Part shown: in pieces, positions 32,212 to 41,462 of the stretch
How positions within the stretch are numbered: position 1 is the stretch's first letter
Layout: every line of letters starts with the position of its first letter
Assembly: GCA_016787045.1 (NCBI GenBank)
Contig: JAEUVA010000008.1
Location: forward strand, 239,743-303,742
From: Chitinophagales bacterium
GTDB lineage: Bacteria; Bacteroidota; Bacteroidia; Chitinophagales; LD1
Direction of reading: 5' to 3'
DNA: 64,000 nt
Notes under the pieces: generated by a model
Seen by the model: only the letters and a program-made list of their open reading frames with translations
Databases searched by the model: none
Told to the model about the DNA's origin: nothing
Program-made: the position numbers and the translations under genes

Positions 32212-34830
32212 CTAACCGGTAACTGTTTTCAGGGATGCTTCCAGCAATTCAATTTTGGTTAAAGCATCTGCTTGCTTTTTGCGCTCATTTTCTAACACCG
32301 CAGCCGGTGCCGATGATACAAAACGCTCGTTGGCTAACTTCTTTTCTATAGAGGCCAAAAAACCTTTAGCATACTCTAATTCTTTTTGCAGCTTTTCGCG
32401 CTCATCGGCAGCATTGGCCACTTCACCGGTTACTACATAAAACTTCCAACCCTTGGCAATAAAAGTTTTAGTCCCGCATACTTCTTGTGTAGTGGGCGCT
32501 AACTCTCCTACCCTTGCCAGTTTTACAATCTTATCGGCAAATCCGGTAAACGAAACTGCATCGGTACCGCTATAATAAACATCTACCGTTTCTGCGTTTT
32601 TCTTCCCTGCTTTGGCACGTATGTCTCGTATGCCGGCTATAACTTCAAAAGCAAGTTCTGCTTCGGCCAAAAGTGATGTGTTGTTAGTGAGCGTTGAGCC
32701 GGGAAACTTAGCCATACAAATACTCTCACCGTCCTTGCGCTCATCTAACTGATGCCAAATTTCTTCGGTAATAAACGGCATAAACGGGTGCAGCAAGCGC
32801 ATGAGTGTGTCGTAGAAACCGATTGTTTTATCATAAGTGTATTTATCAATCGGCTGGCCGTACTCCGGTTTTATCAATTCTAAATACCAGGAGCAAAAAT
32901 CGTCCCACAGTAGTTTATATAAGTTCATCAGCGCTTCGCTCAACCTAAAATCAGTGAACGAAATTTCTACCTCTGCTATGGCCTTATTTAGCTTGGTTTC
33001 AAACCAATCTATCACCACTTCGTTGCTCTCATTTTTGCCTTCTGCCACTTCCCAACCCTTTAAAAGGCGAAGTGCATTCCACATTTTGTTGCAAAAGTTT
33101 CGTCCTTGCTCGGGTTGTTTATCATCATACAATAAATCATTTCCGGCTGCGGCTGCACTCATCACACCAAAACGAACTCCATCGGCACCAAACTTGGCCA
33201 GCAGTTCTAAAGTATCGGGTGAATTGCCCAGCGACTTGCTCATTTTTCTGCGCTGCTTATCGCGCACCATGCCGGTAAAGTACACCTGCTTAAAGGGTTT
33301 TTCGTTCCTAAACTCGTAGCCCGCAAAAATCATCCGCGCCACCCAAAAGAAAATGATATCCCAGCCGGTAACCAATACTGATGTTGGATAGTAATACTGA
33401 ATCTCTTTGTTGTTCGGGTCTTTGAAACCATCAAAAACAGATATAGGCCAAAGCCATGAAGAAAACCAGGTATCCACTACATCTTCATCTTGATGAATAG
33501 TAACGAGTGGCGAATTACGCGATGCGAGTTGTGCCAATGCGTCTTCTTTAGTTTTAGCAACTGCCACCAAGTTCCCCTGCTCATCGTACCAAGCGGGTAT
33601 GCGCTGCCCCCACCACAGTTGGCGGCTAATGGGCCAATCGCGAAAATTTTCTAACCAATGCTTGTATAAATTTTTAAACCGGTCAGGAAAAAACTGAATG
33701 TTATCATTCATCACATTTTCCAAGGCGGGTTTCACCATTTCTTCCATGCGCACAAACCATTGCAACGAAAGGCGCGGCTCTACCACCGCACGGGTGCGCT
33801 CGCTCAAGCCAATTTTATTTGTAATGATTTCGGTTTTAATCAGCAGCCCATCTTCTTCCAGTTTTGCAACAGCTAACTTTCTTGCTTTAAAGCGGTCTTC
33901 GCCCACAAACACTTGTGCAGCTTGGCTCACTGTTCCATCTTCATTGAAACAGTCAATCACCTGCAGGTTATGTTTTTTGCCAATCTCATAGTCGTTGATG
34001 TCGTGTGCGGGGGTTATTTTCAATGCGCCTGTACCGAATTCAATGTCCACATATTCATCGGCAATTACCGGCACTTCGCGGTTCACTAAAGGAACGATGA
34101 CGGTTTTGCCAATGAGGTTTTTGTAGCGCTCATCATTAGGGTTCACGCACACCGCCACATCACCCATTATAGTTTCGGGGCGTACCGTGGCTACCGACAA
34201 AAACTCCTCGCTATCTTTAAATTTATACTTGATAAAATAAAGCGATGCTTGTTGCTCTTCGTATAGCACTTCTTCATTGCTCAACGTAGTTTTGGCTGCC
34301 GGGTCCCAGTTCACCATTTTCAAATCGCGGTAGAGGTATCCTTTGTTGTACAGTTGAATAAAGGAATCTACCACGGCCTCGCTCAGCGATTCTTCCATAG
34401 TAAATCGTGTGCGCTGCCAATCGCAGCTTGCGCCTAATTTTTTGAGTTGCTCCAGAATAATGCCACCATATTTCTCTTTCCAGGCAAAAGCATGAGTCAG
34501 AAATTCTTCGCGGGTGATGTCGCTTTTCTTAATCCCTTTTTCGCGCAGCATTTGCACCACCTTAGCTTCTGTGGCTATAGAGGCATGATCGGTACCCGGT
34601 ACCCAACAAGCATTTTTCCCTTCCATCCGCGCCTTGCGAATCAAAATATCTTGTATGGTGTTGTTGAGCATGTGCCCCATGTGCAGCACACCCGTTACGT
34701 TTGGCGGTGGAATTACAATCGTGAATGGCTCGCGCTCATCTGGCTCAGAATGAAAAAAATTATTTTTTAACCAGTAAGCATACCAGCGGTCCTCGGTTTC
34801 GGCAGGAGAGTATGTTTTATCAATAGACAT
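32212..34830 (-). CDS. valS: Valyl-tRNA synthetase
   Basis: Class I aminoacyl-tRNA synthetase, 872 residues, charging tRNA-Val in the cytoplasm. Visible: PPPNVTGVLHMGHMLNN with the HIGH-type motif HMGH at about 50-53, the editing (CP1) domain with ATVRPETIMGD and GTGALKITPAHDINDYEIG, the catalytic-end motif RKMSKSLGNSPD at about 530, the anticodon-binding helical domain with FMPFITEEIWHQL, and a C-terminal coiled coil (REKLQKELEYAKGFLASIEKKL). All catalytic motifs are intact. It is divergently arranged from a hypothetical gene 32 bp away. Confidence 0.97.
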   Translation of the reverse strand: MSIDKTYSPAETEDRWYAYWLKNNFFHSEPDEREPFTIVIPPPNVTGVLHMGHMLNNTIQDILIRKARMEGKNACWVPGTDHASIATEAKVVQMLREKGIKKSDITREEFLTHAFAWKEKYGGIILEQLKKLGASCDWQRTRFTMEESLSEAVVDSFIQLYNKGYLYRDLKMVNWDPAAKTTLSNEEVLYEEQQASLYFIKYKFKDSEEFLSVATVRPETIMGDVAVCVNPNDERYKNLIGKTVIVPLVNREVPVIADEYVDIEFGTGALKITPAHDINDYEIGKKHNLQVIDCFNEDGTVSQAAQVFVGEDRFKARKLAVAKLEEDGLLIKTEIITNKIGLSERTRAVVEPRLSLQWFVRMEEMVKPALENVMNDNIQFFPDRFKNLYKHWLENFRDWPISRQLWWGQRIPAWYDEQGNLVAVAKTKEDALAQLASRNSPLVTIHQDEDVVDTWFSSWLWPISVFDGFKDPNNKEIQYYYPTSVLVTGWDIIFFWVARMIFAGYEFRNEKPFKQVYFTGMVRDKQRRKMSKSLGNSPDTLELLAKFGADGVRFGVMSAAAAGNDLLYDDKQPEQGRNFCNKMWNALRLLKGWEVAEGKNESNEVVIDWFETKLNKAIAEVEISFTDFRLSEALMNLYKLLWDDFCSWYLELIKPEYGQPIDKYTYDKTIGFYDTLMRLLHPFMPFITEEIWHQLDERKDGESICMAKFPGSTLTNNTSLLAEAELAFEVIAGIRDIRAKAGKKNAETVDVYYSGTDAVSFTGFADKIVKLARVGELAPTTQEVCGTKTFIAKGWKFYVVTGEVANAADEREKLQKELEYAKGFLASIEKKLANERFVSSAPAAVLENERKKQADALTKIELLEASLKTVTG

Positions 34831-34862
34831 AATGTAAGGTAAAATGTAGTTTTATGTGAAGT

Positions 34863-35345
34863 GTGCGAATATATAAGGTTGAAGCAGATGTAACAGATGG
34901 CAAAAACTCAAAAAAGTATATGTTTGAAACCAACCAAAAACCACAAATCATGCGTGTACCTTTTTTTGATGCTCTAAAAACTTGGGATCCGGAAATTCAG
35001 CTTACTGTAAAAGTGCGTTTTATACAACGCGGCAGCAATGAACCGTTGCATGGCTCGCAATACATTGTTCGCTTGTATGATAAAGATATTTTTAGCGAGG
35101 ACGATTACATCGGAAGTGCCAAACTCAACGAAAACGGTGAAGCACACATTCATTTCTATTCGTCCGATTTAGTAGCGCAAGATATTTTGCCGGAAGATTA
35201 CCCCGATTTATATGTACTGCTTTTTAAAGGCGACACCGTGCATTTTCAAAGCAAAGTATGGGATGATGTGGACTTTGACAAAGATGCCACACTCAGCTTG
35301 CAAGAGGGCGAAGTGCTTGATTTTGGGACGTATTTAGTGGATTAA
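34863..35345 (+). CDS. Hypothetical protein with C2-like beta-sandwich
   Basis: A 160-residue soluble acidic protein without signal peptide. The central segment IQLTVKVRFIQRG ... YIVRLYDKDIFSEDDYIGSAKLNENGEAHIHF resembles a C2 or transthyretin-like beta sandwich (acidic loops DKDxFSEDD are C2-like), and the rest continues in strands. I cannot assign a family. The start is GTG at 34863; the next ATG (34920) would remove part of a coherent N-terminal strand. It is divergent from valS and precedes a symporter gene by 44 bp. Function unknown. Confidence 0.65.
   Translation: MRIYKVEADVTDGKNSKKYMFETNQKPQIMRVPFFDALKTWDPEIQLTVKVRFIQRGSNEPLHGSQYIVRLYDKDIFSEDDYIGSAKLNENGEAHIHFYSSDLVAQDILPEDYPDLYVLLFKGDTVHFQSKVWDDVDFDKDATLSLQEGEVLDFGTYLVD
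34866..34873 (-). promoter_or_regulatory. Candidate -7 box for valS
   Basis: On the minus strand TATATTCGCAC lies 36 bp upstream of the valS ATG and matches the TAnnTTCGCAC form seen before other genes here. No matching TTTG at the proper distance is seen. It overlaps the first codons of the divergent gene. Confidence 0.35.
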
Positions 35346-35389
35346 TCTTTTAAACCACCAAGCCAATTTCTACAAAATAATAAGCAAGT

Positions 35390-37060
35390 ATGCTGCACAC
35401 TTCTGACTACGCAGTTTTTATCTTATATTTTGTGGTAGTGGCCGGTTATGGTTGGTGGGTGTACAACAAGCAAAGAAAAACAAACCCAGATTCCAAAGAT
35501 TACTTCTTGGCAGAGGGTTCGCTCACTTGGTGGGCCATAGGCGCATCGCTCATAGCCAGCAATATTTCTGCGGAACAGTTTATTGGCATGAGTGGCGCGG
35601 GCTTTACTATGGGGCTGGCGGTGGCCAGTTATGAGTGGATGGCCGCTGCCACATTAATTATTGTGGCTATATTTTTTATGCCGGTATATCTGCAAAATAA
35701 AATATATACCATGCCACAGTTTCTAAGTACTCGGTACAATGATACTGTGGCGCTTATCATGGCTGTATTTTGGTTGCTTTTGTATGTGGTTGTTAACCTC
35801 ACCTCTATTTTGTTTCTCGGTGCGCTGGCCATCAGCACCATTTCGGGTTTGCCCCTTTATGGCTGCATGGTGGCTCTGGCATCTTTTGCGGCCATCATCA
35901 CGTTGGGAGGCATGAAGGTGATTGGATATACCGATGTGGTACAGGTATTCTTTTTGGTATTAGGAGGATTAGTAACCACCTACCTCGCGCTTGATTTAGT
36001 AGCCCATCAATTTGGAACTAATGGTGCTTGGAGCGGTTTTGGTTTGCTGTTGCAACATGCCCCCGAAAAATTTCACCTGATTTTAAAACCGGATAACCCC
36101 AACTTTATTGATATGCCAGGGCTAACTGTACTGCTTGGCGGCATGTGGATTGCCAACTTTAGTTACTGGGGCTGCAACCAGTACATTACCCAACGCGCAC
36201 TTGGCGCCCAACTACCCGTAGCCCGCAACGGAATTTTGTTTGCTGCATTTTTGAAACTACTTATGCCCATAATTGTAGTGCTACCGGGCATTGCGGTTTT
36301 TGCATTAGCTCAAGGCGATACTTTTTTTCAAAACAGTATGCTGGCCGATGGAAAACCGGTAGCCGACCGCGCTTATCCGGTGTTGCTCAATCTGCTTCCA
36401 CATGGGTTAAAGGGACTGAGTTTTGCAGCACTTACGGCTGCTATTGTGGCCTCATTAGCTGGTAAAACCAATAGCATTGCCACCATCTTTACATTAGACA
36501 TATATCAGAAAATTTTCAATAAAAACTCATCTGAATCCAATCTGGTGCGCATTGGTCAAATCACTGTGGTGGTGTCATTACTTCTTGCAGTAGCCATAGC
36601 TCCGTTTTTGGGCATAGACAAAGGTGGGTTAAACTATATACAAGAATATACCGGCTTTGTATCACCAGGTATTTTTGCCATGTTTCTACTTGGCTTCTTT
36701 TGGAAGCGCACCACCTCATCGGCTGCTTTGTTTGCTACCATTGGCGGCTTTGGATTTTCGGTATTACTTAAGTTTTTGCCGTTACTCATCAACTTGGAAC
36801 CGCTTGCGGCATACGGATTTGCAAAATATACGGAGTGGGGCAGTGGTAGATTTGTTTACGCTATCCCGTTTCTTGACCGCATGGGGTTTGTGTTTTTACT
36901 GACAGTAATCGGAATGGTTATCATCAGCTTGCTACAAAAAAACAACACATCAAGTAAAATTGAAATTGATAGTTCTCTGTTTAAAGTGCATCCGGCATTT
37001 ATGGCCGGTAGTATCTTAATAGTAGGTGCCTTAGTGGCACTATACATGGCATTTTGGTAA
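35390..37060 (+). CDS. Sodium/solute symporter (SSS family, SGLT-like)
   Basis: A 556-residue inner-membrane transporter with about 14 spans of the solute:sodium symporter family. The hallmark SLIASNISAEQFIGMSGAGF (GxSxxASxxSAxxFLGxxG-type) lies at residues 48-68, with later WIANFSYWGCNQYITQRAL and TAAIVASLAGKTNSIATIFTLDIYQK, typical of SGLT-like sugar carriers. The GCNQ segment is characteristic of the glucose/galactose subgroup, so a sugar substrate is likely but unproved. It converges on the NlpC/P60 gene. Confidence 0.92.
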   Translation: MLHTSDYAVFILYFVVVAGYGWWVYNKQRKTNPDSKDYFLAEGSLTWWAIGASLIASNISAEQFIGMSGAGFTMGLAVASYEWMAAATLIIVAIFFMPVYLQNKIYTMPQFLSTRYNDTVALIMAVFWLLLYVVVNLTSILFLGALAISTISGLPLYGCMVALASFAAIITLGGMKVIGYTDVVQVFFLVLGGLVTTYLALDLVAHQFGTNGAWSGFGLLLQHAPEKFHLILKPDNPNFIDMPGLTVLLGGMWIANFSYWGCNQYITQRALGAQLPVARNGILFAAFLKLLMPIIVVLPGIAVFALAQGDTFFQNSMLADGKPVADRAYPVLLNLLPHGLKGLSFAALTAAIVASLAGKTNSIATIFTLDIYQKIFNKNSSESNLVRIGQITVVVSLLLAVAIAPFLGIDKGGLNYIQEYTGFVSPGIFAMFLLGFFWKRTTSSAALFATIGGFGFSVLLKFLPLLINLEPLAAYGFAKYTEWGSGRFVYAIPFLDRMGFVFLLTVIGMVIISLLQKNNTSSKIEIDSSLFKVHPAFMAGSILIVGALVALYMAFW

Positions 37061-37066
37061 AAGTGT

Positions 37067-37621
37067 TTACTCTAATCTACCGGCTCTGAAAAAATAGCGT
37101 TGGTAGTACGTTTCTGAAAGATCATTAATGGTTACTCCACTGTATATGCTGGCATGTGCAAACTTACCGTGTTGTAAGTAAATGCCCACATGCGAAATTC
37201 TTCCCTTCTTAATTTTGAAAAAAACTAAATCTCCCTCGGCAAGCACATCGTTTTGTGGCAAAGGTTGACATACCGTAAACATACCCGCACTGCTATGCGG
37301 CAATTCTTTGCCATAAACCATTTTACAAATTTTGCTTACAAAACCGCTGCAATCTATACCGCTTGATGAGGTGCCAGCATAACAGTACTTAGTACCCAGC
37401 CATTTAAAAACTTCGTAATACAATTGCGGGTTATCTGCCAAAGAAACGTCTATCTGCTTCGTCTTGTAAAACGAATCTACTTTAGCAGAGTCTATGGAAT
37501 TAGTAATTGTGAATGTATAAACAGAATCACGCAGTGTGGTTGAAACTACAACAGAATCTTGCGCTGCAAGCAACCCACAAAGGGTGATATACAATAGACA
37601 AAAAGAGATTTTCAAATTCAT
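37067..37621 (-). CDS. NlpC/P60-family cell-wall peptidase
   Basis: A 184-residue exported C40 endopeptidase. A signal peptide (1-20) ends at LLAAQ. The catalytic triad is visible: GIDCSGFV (C91), RISHVGIYL (H144) and HASIY (polar third residue H156). These enzymes cleave gamma-D-glutamyl-diaminopimelate bonds in murein stem peptides in the periplasm. The first 60 residues after the signal peptide are a short non-catalytic segment. Its start overlaps the APC permease stop by 4 bp, so translation may be coupled. Confidence 0.92.
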   Translation of the reverse strand: MNLKISFCLLYITLCGLLAAQDSVVVSTTLRDSVYTFTITNSIDSAKVDSFYKTKQIDVSLADNPQLYYEVFKWLGTKYCYAGTSSSGIDCSGFVSKICKMVYGKELPHSSAGMFTVCQPLPQNDVLAEGDLVFFKIKKGRISHVGIYLQHGKFAHASIYSGVTINDLSETYYQRYFFRAGRLE

Positions 37622-39297
37622 GAACGCACATGTGCCAAACGGCTGTTTTTATAGCTGTACAAAAAGTAAACAATCAATCCGATAATCAACCAAACAATAA
37701 ACCGCTCCCAGTTAGTAGCGCCAGACTCACTCAATAAATAAGAGCACGATACAAAGCCCAACAGTGGAATAAGCGAAAGCCGATACTTGAAACCAAGCAC
37801 TGCTAACGTTAGCAAGACCGCAGCAAACAGATAGTGCGGAAGTATTTCGCGTAAGTTGGTAAACACAAAACCTTCATGCCATCCAAAATATTCTTGCAGC
37901 GATGCCATATCGGCCCATACCCAATAGCCAAGTCCGGCAGCAATGAGTGCAGGAAACAAAAATTGTGCATTAATGAAGGGGATAGTGAACTTACTTGGCG
38001 GACGATTAGGGTTGGCGTGCATTTTCAAAATGCCAGCCGACACCAGTGCAAAGGCAAACAGGGTGCCTATACTGGTTAAATCAACCATCACATCCATGTT
38101 TACAAATAGCGTAGGTATAGCTACCACCACCCCTGTAAGAAGTGTAGAGAAAGATGGAGTTTTATACACCGGATGAATCTTAGAAAAAATCTTGGGTAGT
38201 AATCCATCGCGGCTCATGGCTAACCATATTCGCGGTTGTCCCACCTGAAAAACCAAGAGCACACTGGCCGTAGCAATTACCGCGCTGATGGCTACCACCA
38301 TTGCTATCCATTTTAGCCCTACACGATTGAATACAAAAGATAGTGGCTCCTCTACATTCAACTCGCTATAGTTAACCATACCGGTAAGCACCAATGCCAT
38401 AGCTACATAAATGACCGTACAAATAATGAGCGAGTAAATCATCCCCAATGGCAAATCTCGCTGTGGGTTTTTGCATTCTTCTGCTGTTGTACTAATAGCA
38501 TCAAAACCGATATAGGCAAAAAATACTGATGCAATGCCTTTGAGCACACCCGACATTTTGTTGGGCAAAAACGGTACCCAGTTATCGGGTGTTACATAAA
38601 ATGCTCCTACAAAAATGACTAACAGTATTACCCCCATTTTGATGCCCACCATAACAGTGGCAGAGTTTTTACTCTCGCGAATGCCCACGTAAGTAATCCA
38701 GGTAATAATGGCTACAATAACAAATGCCGGAAGGTCACATATCAGTTTTAGGCCAAGTAAAGTTGGAGCAGTTTGCCACGCCAAACCGTTTTGCGCTTTT
38801 GCCGAAAAATAATCTATAGTCAACCAAGCGGGTACATGTATGCCATTTATTCCTAACGCATCTATGTGTATATTGGCCAATAAATCCACAAAATATCCGC
38901 TCCATGATATAGCTACCACAATATTGCCAATGGCATACTCCATCAACAAATCCCAGCCAATAATCCAGGCAATAATTTCGCCAAAAGCTACATAGCTATA
39001 GGTATATGCACTGCCGCTTACGGGCACCATACCGGCAAATTCGGCATAGCACAATGCAGAAAAACCACAGGCCACTGCTACAAAAATAAAAAGGAGGATA
39101 ATGCCCGGCCCGCCTTCAAAACTGGCTTTGCCAATAGTAGAAAATATGCCGGCACCTACTACTGCCGCTATACCCAATACTGTAAGGTCGCGTACACCTA
39201 GCGTTTTATTTAAAGAATGTCCTACTTCGCCATCGCCATATCCTGCAGCAGCATCGGCCAGTACTTTATCTACATTTTTTTTACGGAATAGATTCAA
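37618..39297 (-). CDS. APC-superfamily amino-acid permease
   Basis: A roughly 559-residue inner-membrane transporter with 12-14 spans. The first helix motif VLGIAAVVGAGIFSTIG and KNPQRDLPLGMIYSL, IGFDAISTTAEE place it with cationic amino acid/APC permeases. I prefer the TTG start at 39297 (giving MNLFRKKNVDKVLAD, a common N-terminus in this group) over TTG at 39330. It likely imports amino acids by proton symport (inference). The gene overlaps the NlpC/P60 gene and shares its transcript, hinting at uptake of peptides or amino acids released from murein. Confidence 0.9.
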   Translation of the reverse strand: MNLFRKKNVDKVLADAAAGYGDGEVGHSLNKTLGVRDLTVLGIAAVVGAGIFSTIGKASFEGGPGIILLFIFVAVACGFSALCYAEFAGMVPVSGSAYTYSYVAFGEIIAWIIGWDLLMEYAIGNIVVAISWSGYFVDLLANIHIDALGINGIHVPAWLTIDYFSAKAQNGLAWQTAPTLLGLKLICDLPAFVIVAIITWITYVGIRESKNSATVMVGIKMGVILLVIFVGAFYVTPDNWVPFLPNKMSGVLKGIASVFFAYIGFDAISTTAEECKNPQRDLPLGMIYSLIICTVIYVAMALVLTGMVNYSELNVEEPLSFVFNRVGLKWIAMVVAISAVIATASVLLVFQVGQPRIWLAMSRDGLLPKIFSKIHPVYKTPSFSTLLTGVVVAIPTLFVNMDVMVDLTSIGTLFAFALVSAGILKMHANPNRPPSKFTIPFINAQFLFPALIAAGLGYWVWADMASLQEYFGWHEGFVFTNLREILPHYLFAAVLLTLAVLGFKYRLSLIPLLGFVSCSYLLSESGATNWERFIVWLIIGLIVYFLYSYKNSRLAHVRS

Positions 39298-39385
39298 TGC
39301 TGTAAGGTTTGTTGCGGCTAAATATAGCAATACACATCAAAACACAGCCGGTGTGATAATTTCAAAAAATGTACATATATTACTA

Positions 39386-40213
39386 CTAATATACTGGCAT
39401 TGCTCGCACCAAATCTTCCTGAAAAAAATCATATCGGTCAAAAAGTTGAGTTTGGTCTCTGCGATAAATCATTTTCAGATTATGCAAATGATACCCATGC
39501 GTATTGCAAAACTGCGATGAGTCGGAGTAGGTTATAGAACCTGCCAAAATATTCCCTTCACCTAAGCTACCAATATCGGCCCAGTCGCTCAATCGTATAT
39601 CGGCATTTTGTATGGTCACTGCCGTTTGCACGTTGTTGAGCGATGACAGGTATCCTAAATGCAAACTGAGTTGCTTGATGGTATATGGATATGAGCTATC
39701 CATGTATTGATAGGTGGTAATACCTGCAGATGAGCGCTGCGCATAAATATCAAACACACCGGGTAGATAAGAATAATCAATAGTAAAATCGCTGCGCAAT
39801 AGAATAACACGCTCTTTGCCGGTAACAAACACTTGCACCAAACCCTGAAAACTGTTTACAGTAGTATCTAACCGTACAAATTTTTTGTGAGAAAAAATAC
39901 TGTCAATGCTAATGGTATCGCCTTGCAACACTAACGTATCGGCATACTGCGCACGGGCAAAAAAATTAGAATCGGAATTGTGTATGGTGTAGTAAAAAGT
40001 GTCGGCCATGATAATATCTACATTACTGCAACCGGTAATATAAATGGTGCGCACATTCTCGGTAAAATATTTTTCGGTAACATAACTACTTGGGGTAGTA
40101 CGATGCGAATACCATCCCATATAGTACATTGTCCAGAGTGTGATATAGTGCCCCAAAATATAGAGCATCACCACAATTACAGTACCCAACAACCACTTAT
40201 TACTCTTGAGCAT
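39386..40213 (-). CDS. Membrane-anchored hypothetical protein
   Basis: A 275-residue protein with one N-terminal transmembrane helix (residues 8-30) and a large extracytoplasmic beta-rich domain. The body resembles DUF2807-like auto-transporter-adhesin folds in general pattern: strands alternating with phrases such as VRTIYITGCSNVDIIMADTF, LVLQGDTISIDS and TAVTIQNADIRLSD, but I cannot confirm a family. It is the last gene of a four-gene unit: ABC ATPase, ABC permease, GntR regulator, then this. It may be a surface sensor or accessory of that transporter. Confidence 0.6.
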   Translation of the reverse strand: MLKSNKWLLGTVIVVMLYILGHYITLWTMYYMGWYSHRTTPSSYVTEKYFTENVRTIYITGCSNVDIIMADTFYYTIHNSDSNFFARAQYADTLVLQGDTISIDSIFSHKKFVRLDTTVNSFQGLVQVFVTGKERVILLRSDFTIDYSYLPGVFDIYAQRSSAGITTYQYMDSSYPYTIKQLSLHLGYLSSLNNVQTAVTIQNADIRLSDWADIGSLGEGNILAGSITYSDSSQFCNTHGYHLHNLKMIYRRDQTQLFDRYDFFQEDLVRAMPVY

Positions 40214-40216
40214 ATC

Positions 40217-40549
40217 TTAACTTTTAGAAAGGTCTTGTAATGAAATGTTCAGCAACTTTAACTTATCCTGCAACACCGGCAATTCATATTCAAAAAAATG
40301 TTTGCGCAATAACTCTTGCGCTGCTGCTTTGGCATTGTCTGCCACTAACAACCTTGAGGACTGATGAACAGCCAATCCATTTTTCAGCAGTGCATCAAAA
40401 GCAGTATGAATCAGATTGGGATTCATTTCTAACTGTGCAGAAATCTGACGCTCGTCCATGGCATCTCCCGGCTTCCATTCTTCGGTCAATACTTTACGGC
40501 AAACCCAATGGATTACCTGTTGCGCTAACGATTCGTTACCGGAACTCAT
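40217..40549 (-). CDS. GntR-family (YtrA-type) transcription regulator
   Basis: A 110-residue DNA-binding protein from ATG 40549. The winged-helix domain fits GntR: ESLAQQVIHWVCRKVLTEEWKPGDAMDERQISAQLEMNPNLIHTAFDALLKNGLAV, and the short all-helical C-terminus without a FadR/HutC effector domain is that of the YtrA subfamily. YtrA regulators usually repress the ABC-transporter operon in which they lie; here the gene overlaps the permease stop by ATGA, which also fixes the start. Longer starts at 40621 would overlap the permease gene widely. Ligand unknown. Confidence 0.88.
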   Translation of the reverse strand: MSSGNESLAQQVIHWVCRKVLTEEWKPGDAMDERQISAQLEMNPNLIHTAFDALLKNGLAVHQSSRLLVADNAKAAAQELLRKHFFEYELPVLQDKLKLLNISLQDLSKS

Positions 40550-41460
40550 ATTTGTTTTTCTTTTAAACGGATGTAAGCAATGAACCAAAACAAGGGGAAG
40601 AATAAATATTGCAGCAGCCATGTATCAAACACCAGCAACCAATCGGGCAGATTGTAGTAGGTGGTACTGTCTATGTTAGTGTTATCAGCCAATGAGTATA
40701 AATCGTAGTTTAAAGATTCATAACTACTTGGAAAAAAGCTGGTGATAATTTGACCAAAAAAGAAAAACACCACAGCTAAGCCCAATATGCTCACCGATGT
40801 TTTTACAAAACTATACGCCCCAAAATAAATAGACCCCAGCGCATAAAATGCCTGCACAGCCAAAAAAGCCATCCATATATATCCGTAGATATTCTGCACA
40901 TCTTGCTCTTCATCAGAATCATTATCACTATAGTAGGAACTATCGTTCTTGTACTTAAACACATTGACTAACTCAGCGGGCTTAAAGCGCTCGGTAGAGT
41001 CGTAAGTTTCCGGATAGTTTACTCGTTTGTATTCTTGCTCTGTGATAAACACATTGTAACGAATGCTGTTAGAAATTTTTAAAGCCGGTGTGTTTACCGA
41101 ATAGAAAAGTGCAGTATAAACTACCGTAAATACGAGTACACTAAAAAAAACTCCGGCCAAAAGTTTCTCTAACTGCGAAGCGGGTAGAGTAATAAAAGCA
41201 ATGCCTTTGCTTTTATCCGCCAAATCGCTGAACTGCACTGAAGCAAACAAGCAACCGGTAATAAACAAGCCACCAAAGTAAAAGCCGGCTTGTAGCTCTG
41301 CACCAAAATATCCTGTGCTGTTTAGTATTAAGAATACTATATAAAAGGCAAGCCCCAATGCTAAAATGGTAAGCGCTGAAAGCAGATACAGACGTTTTTT
41401 TTCAAAATAGGTTTTGCGCACTAATAACCACCATCGGCTAAATGAAAAAAGTTGATTCAT
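40546..41460 (-). CDS. ABC transporter permease
   Basis: A 304-residue membrane protein with about six spans. A long loop after residue 130 contains an acidic, Tyr/Ser/Asp-rich stretch (KNDSSYYSDNDSDEEQD). It is encoded 2 bp after the ATPase gene and overlaps the GntR regulator. Its pattern fits ABC-2-type exporter permeases linked with YtrA-type regulators, but no substrate can be inferred. Confidence 0.82.
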   Translation of the reverse strand: MNQLFSFSRWWLLVRKTYFEKKRLYLLSALTILALGLAFYIVFLILNSTGYFGAELQAGFYFGGLFITGCLFASVQFSDLADKSKGIAFITLPASQLEKLLAGVFFSVLVFTVVYTALFYSVNTPALKISNSIRYNVFITEQEYKRVNYPETYDSTERFKPAELVNVFKYKNDSSYYSDNDSDEEQDVQNIYGYIWMAFLAVQAFYALGSIYFGAYSFVKTSVSILGLAVVFFFFGQIITSFFPSSYESLNYDLYSLADNTNIDSTTYYNLPDWLLVFDTWLLQYLFFPLFWFIAYIRLKEKQI

Positions 41461-41462
41461 AA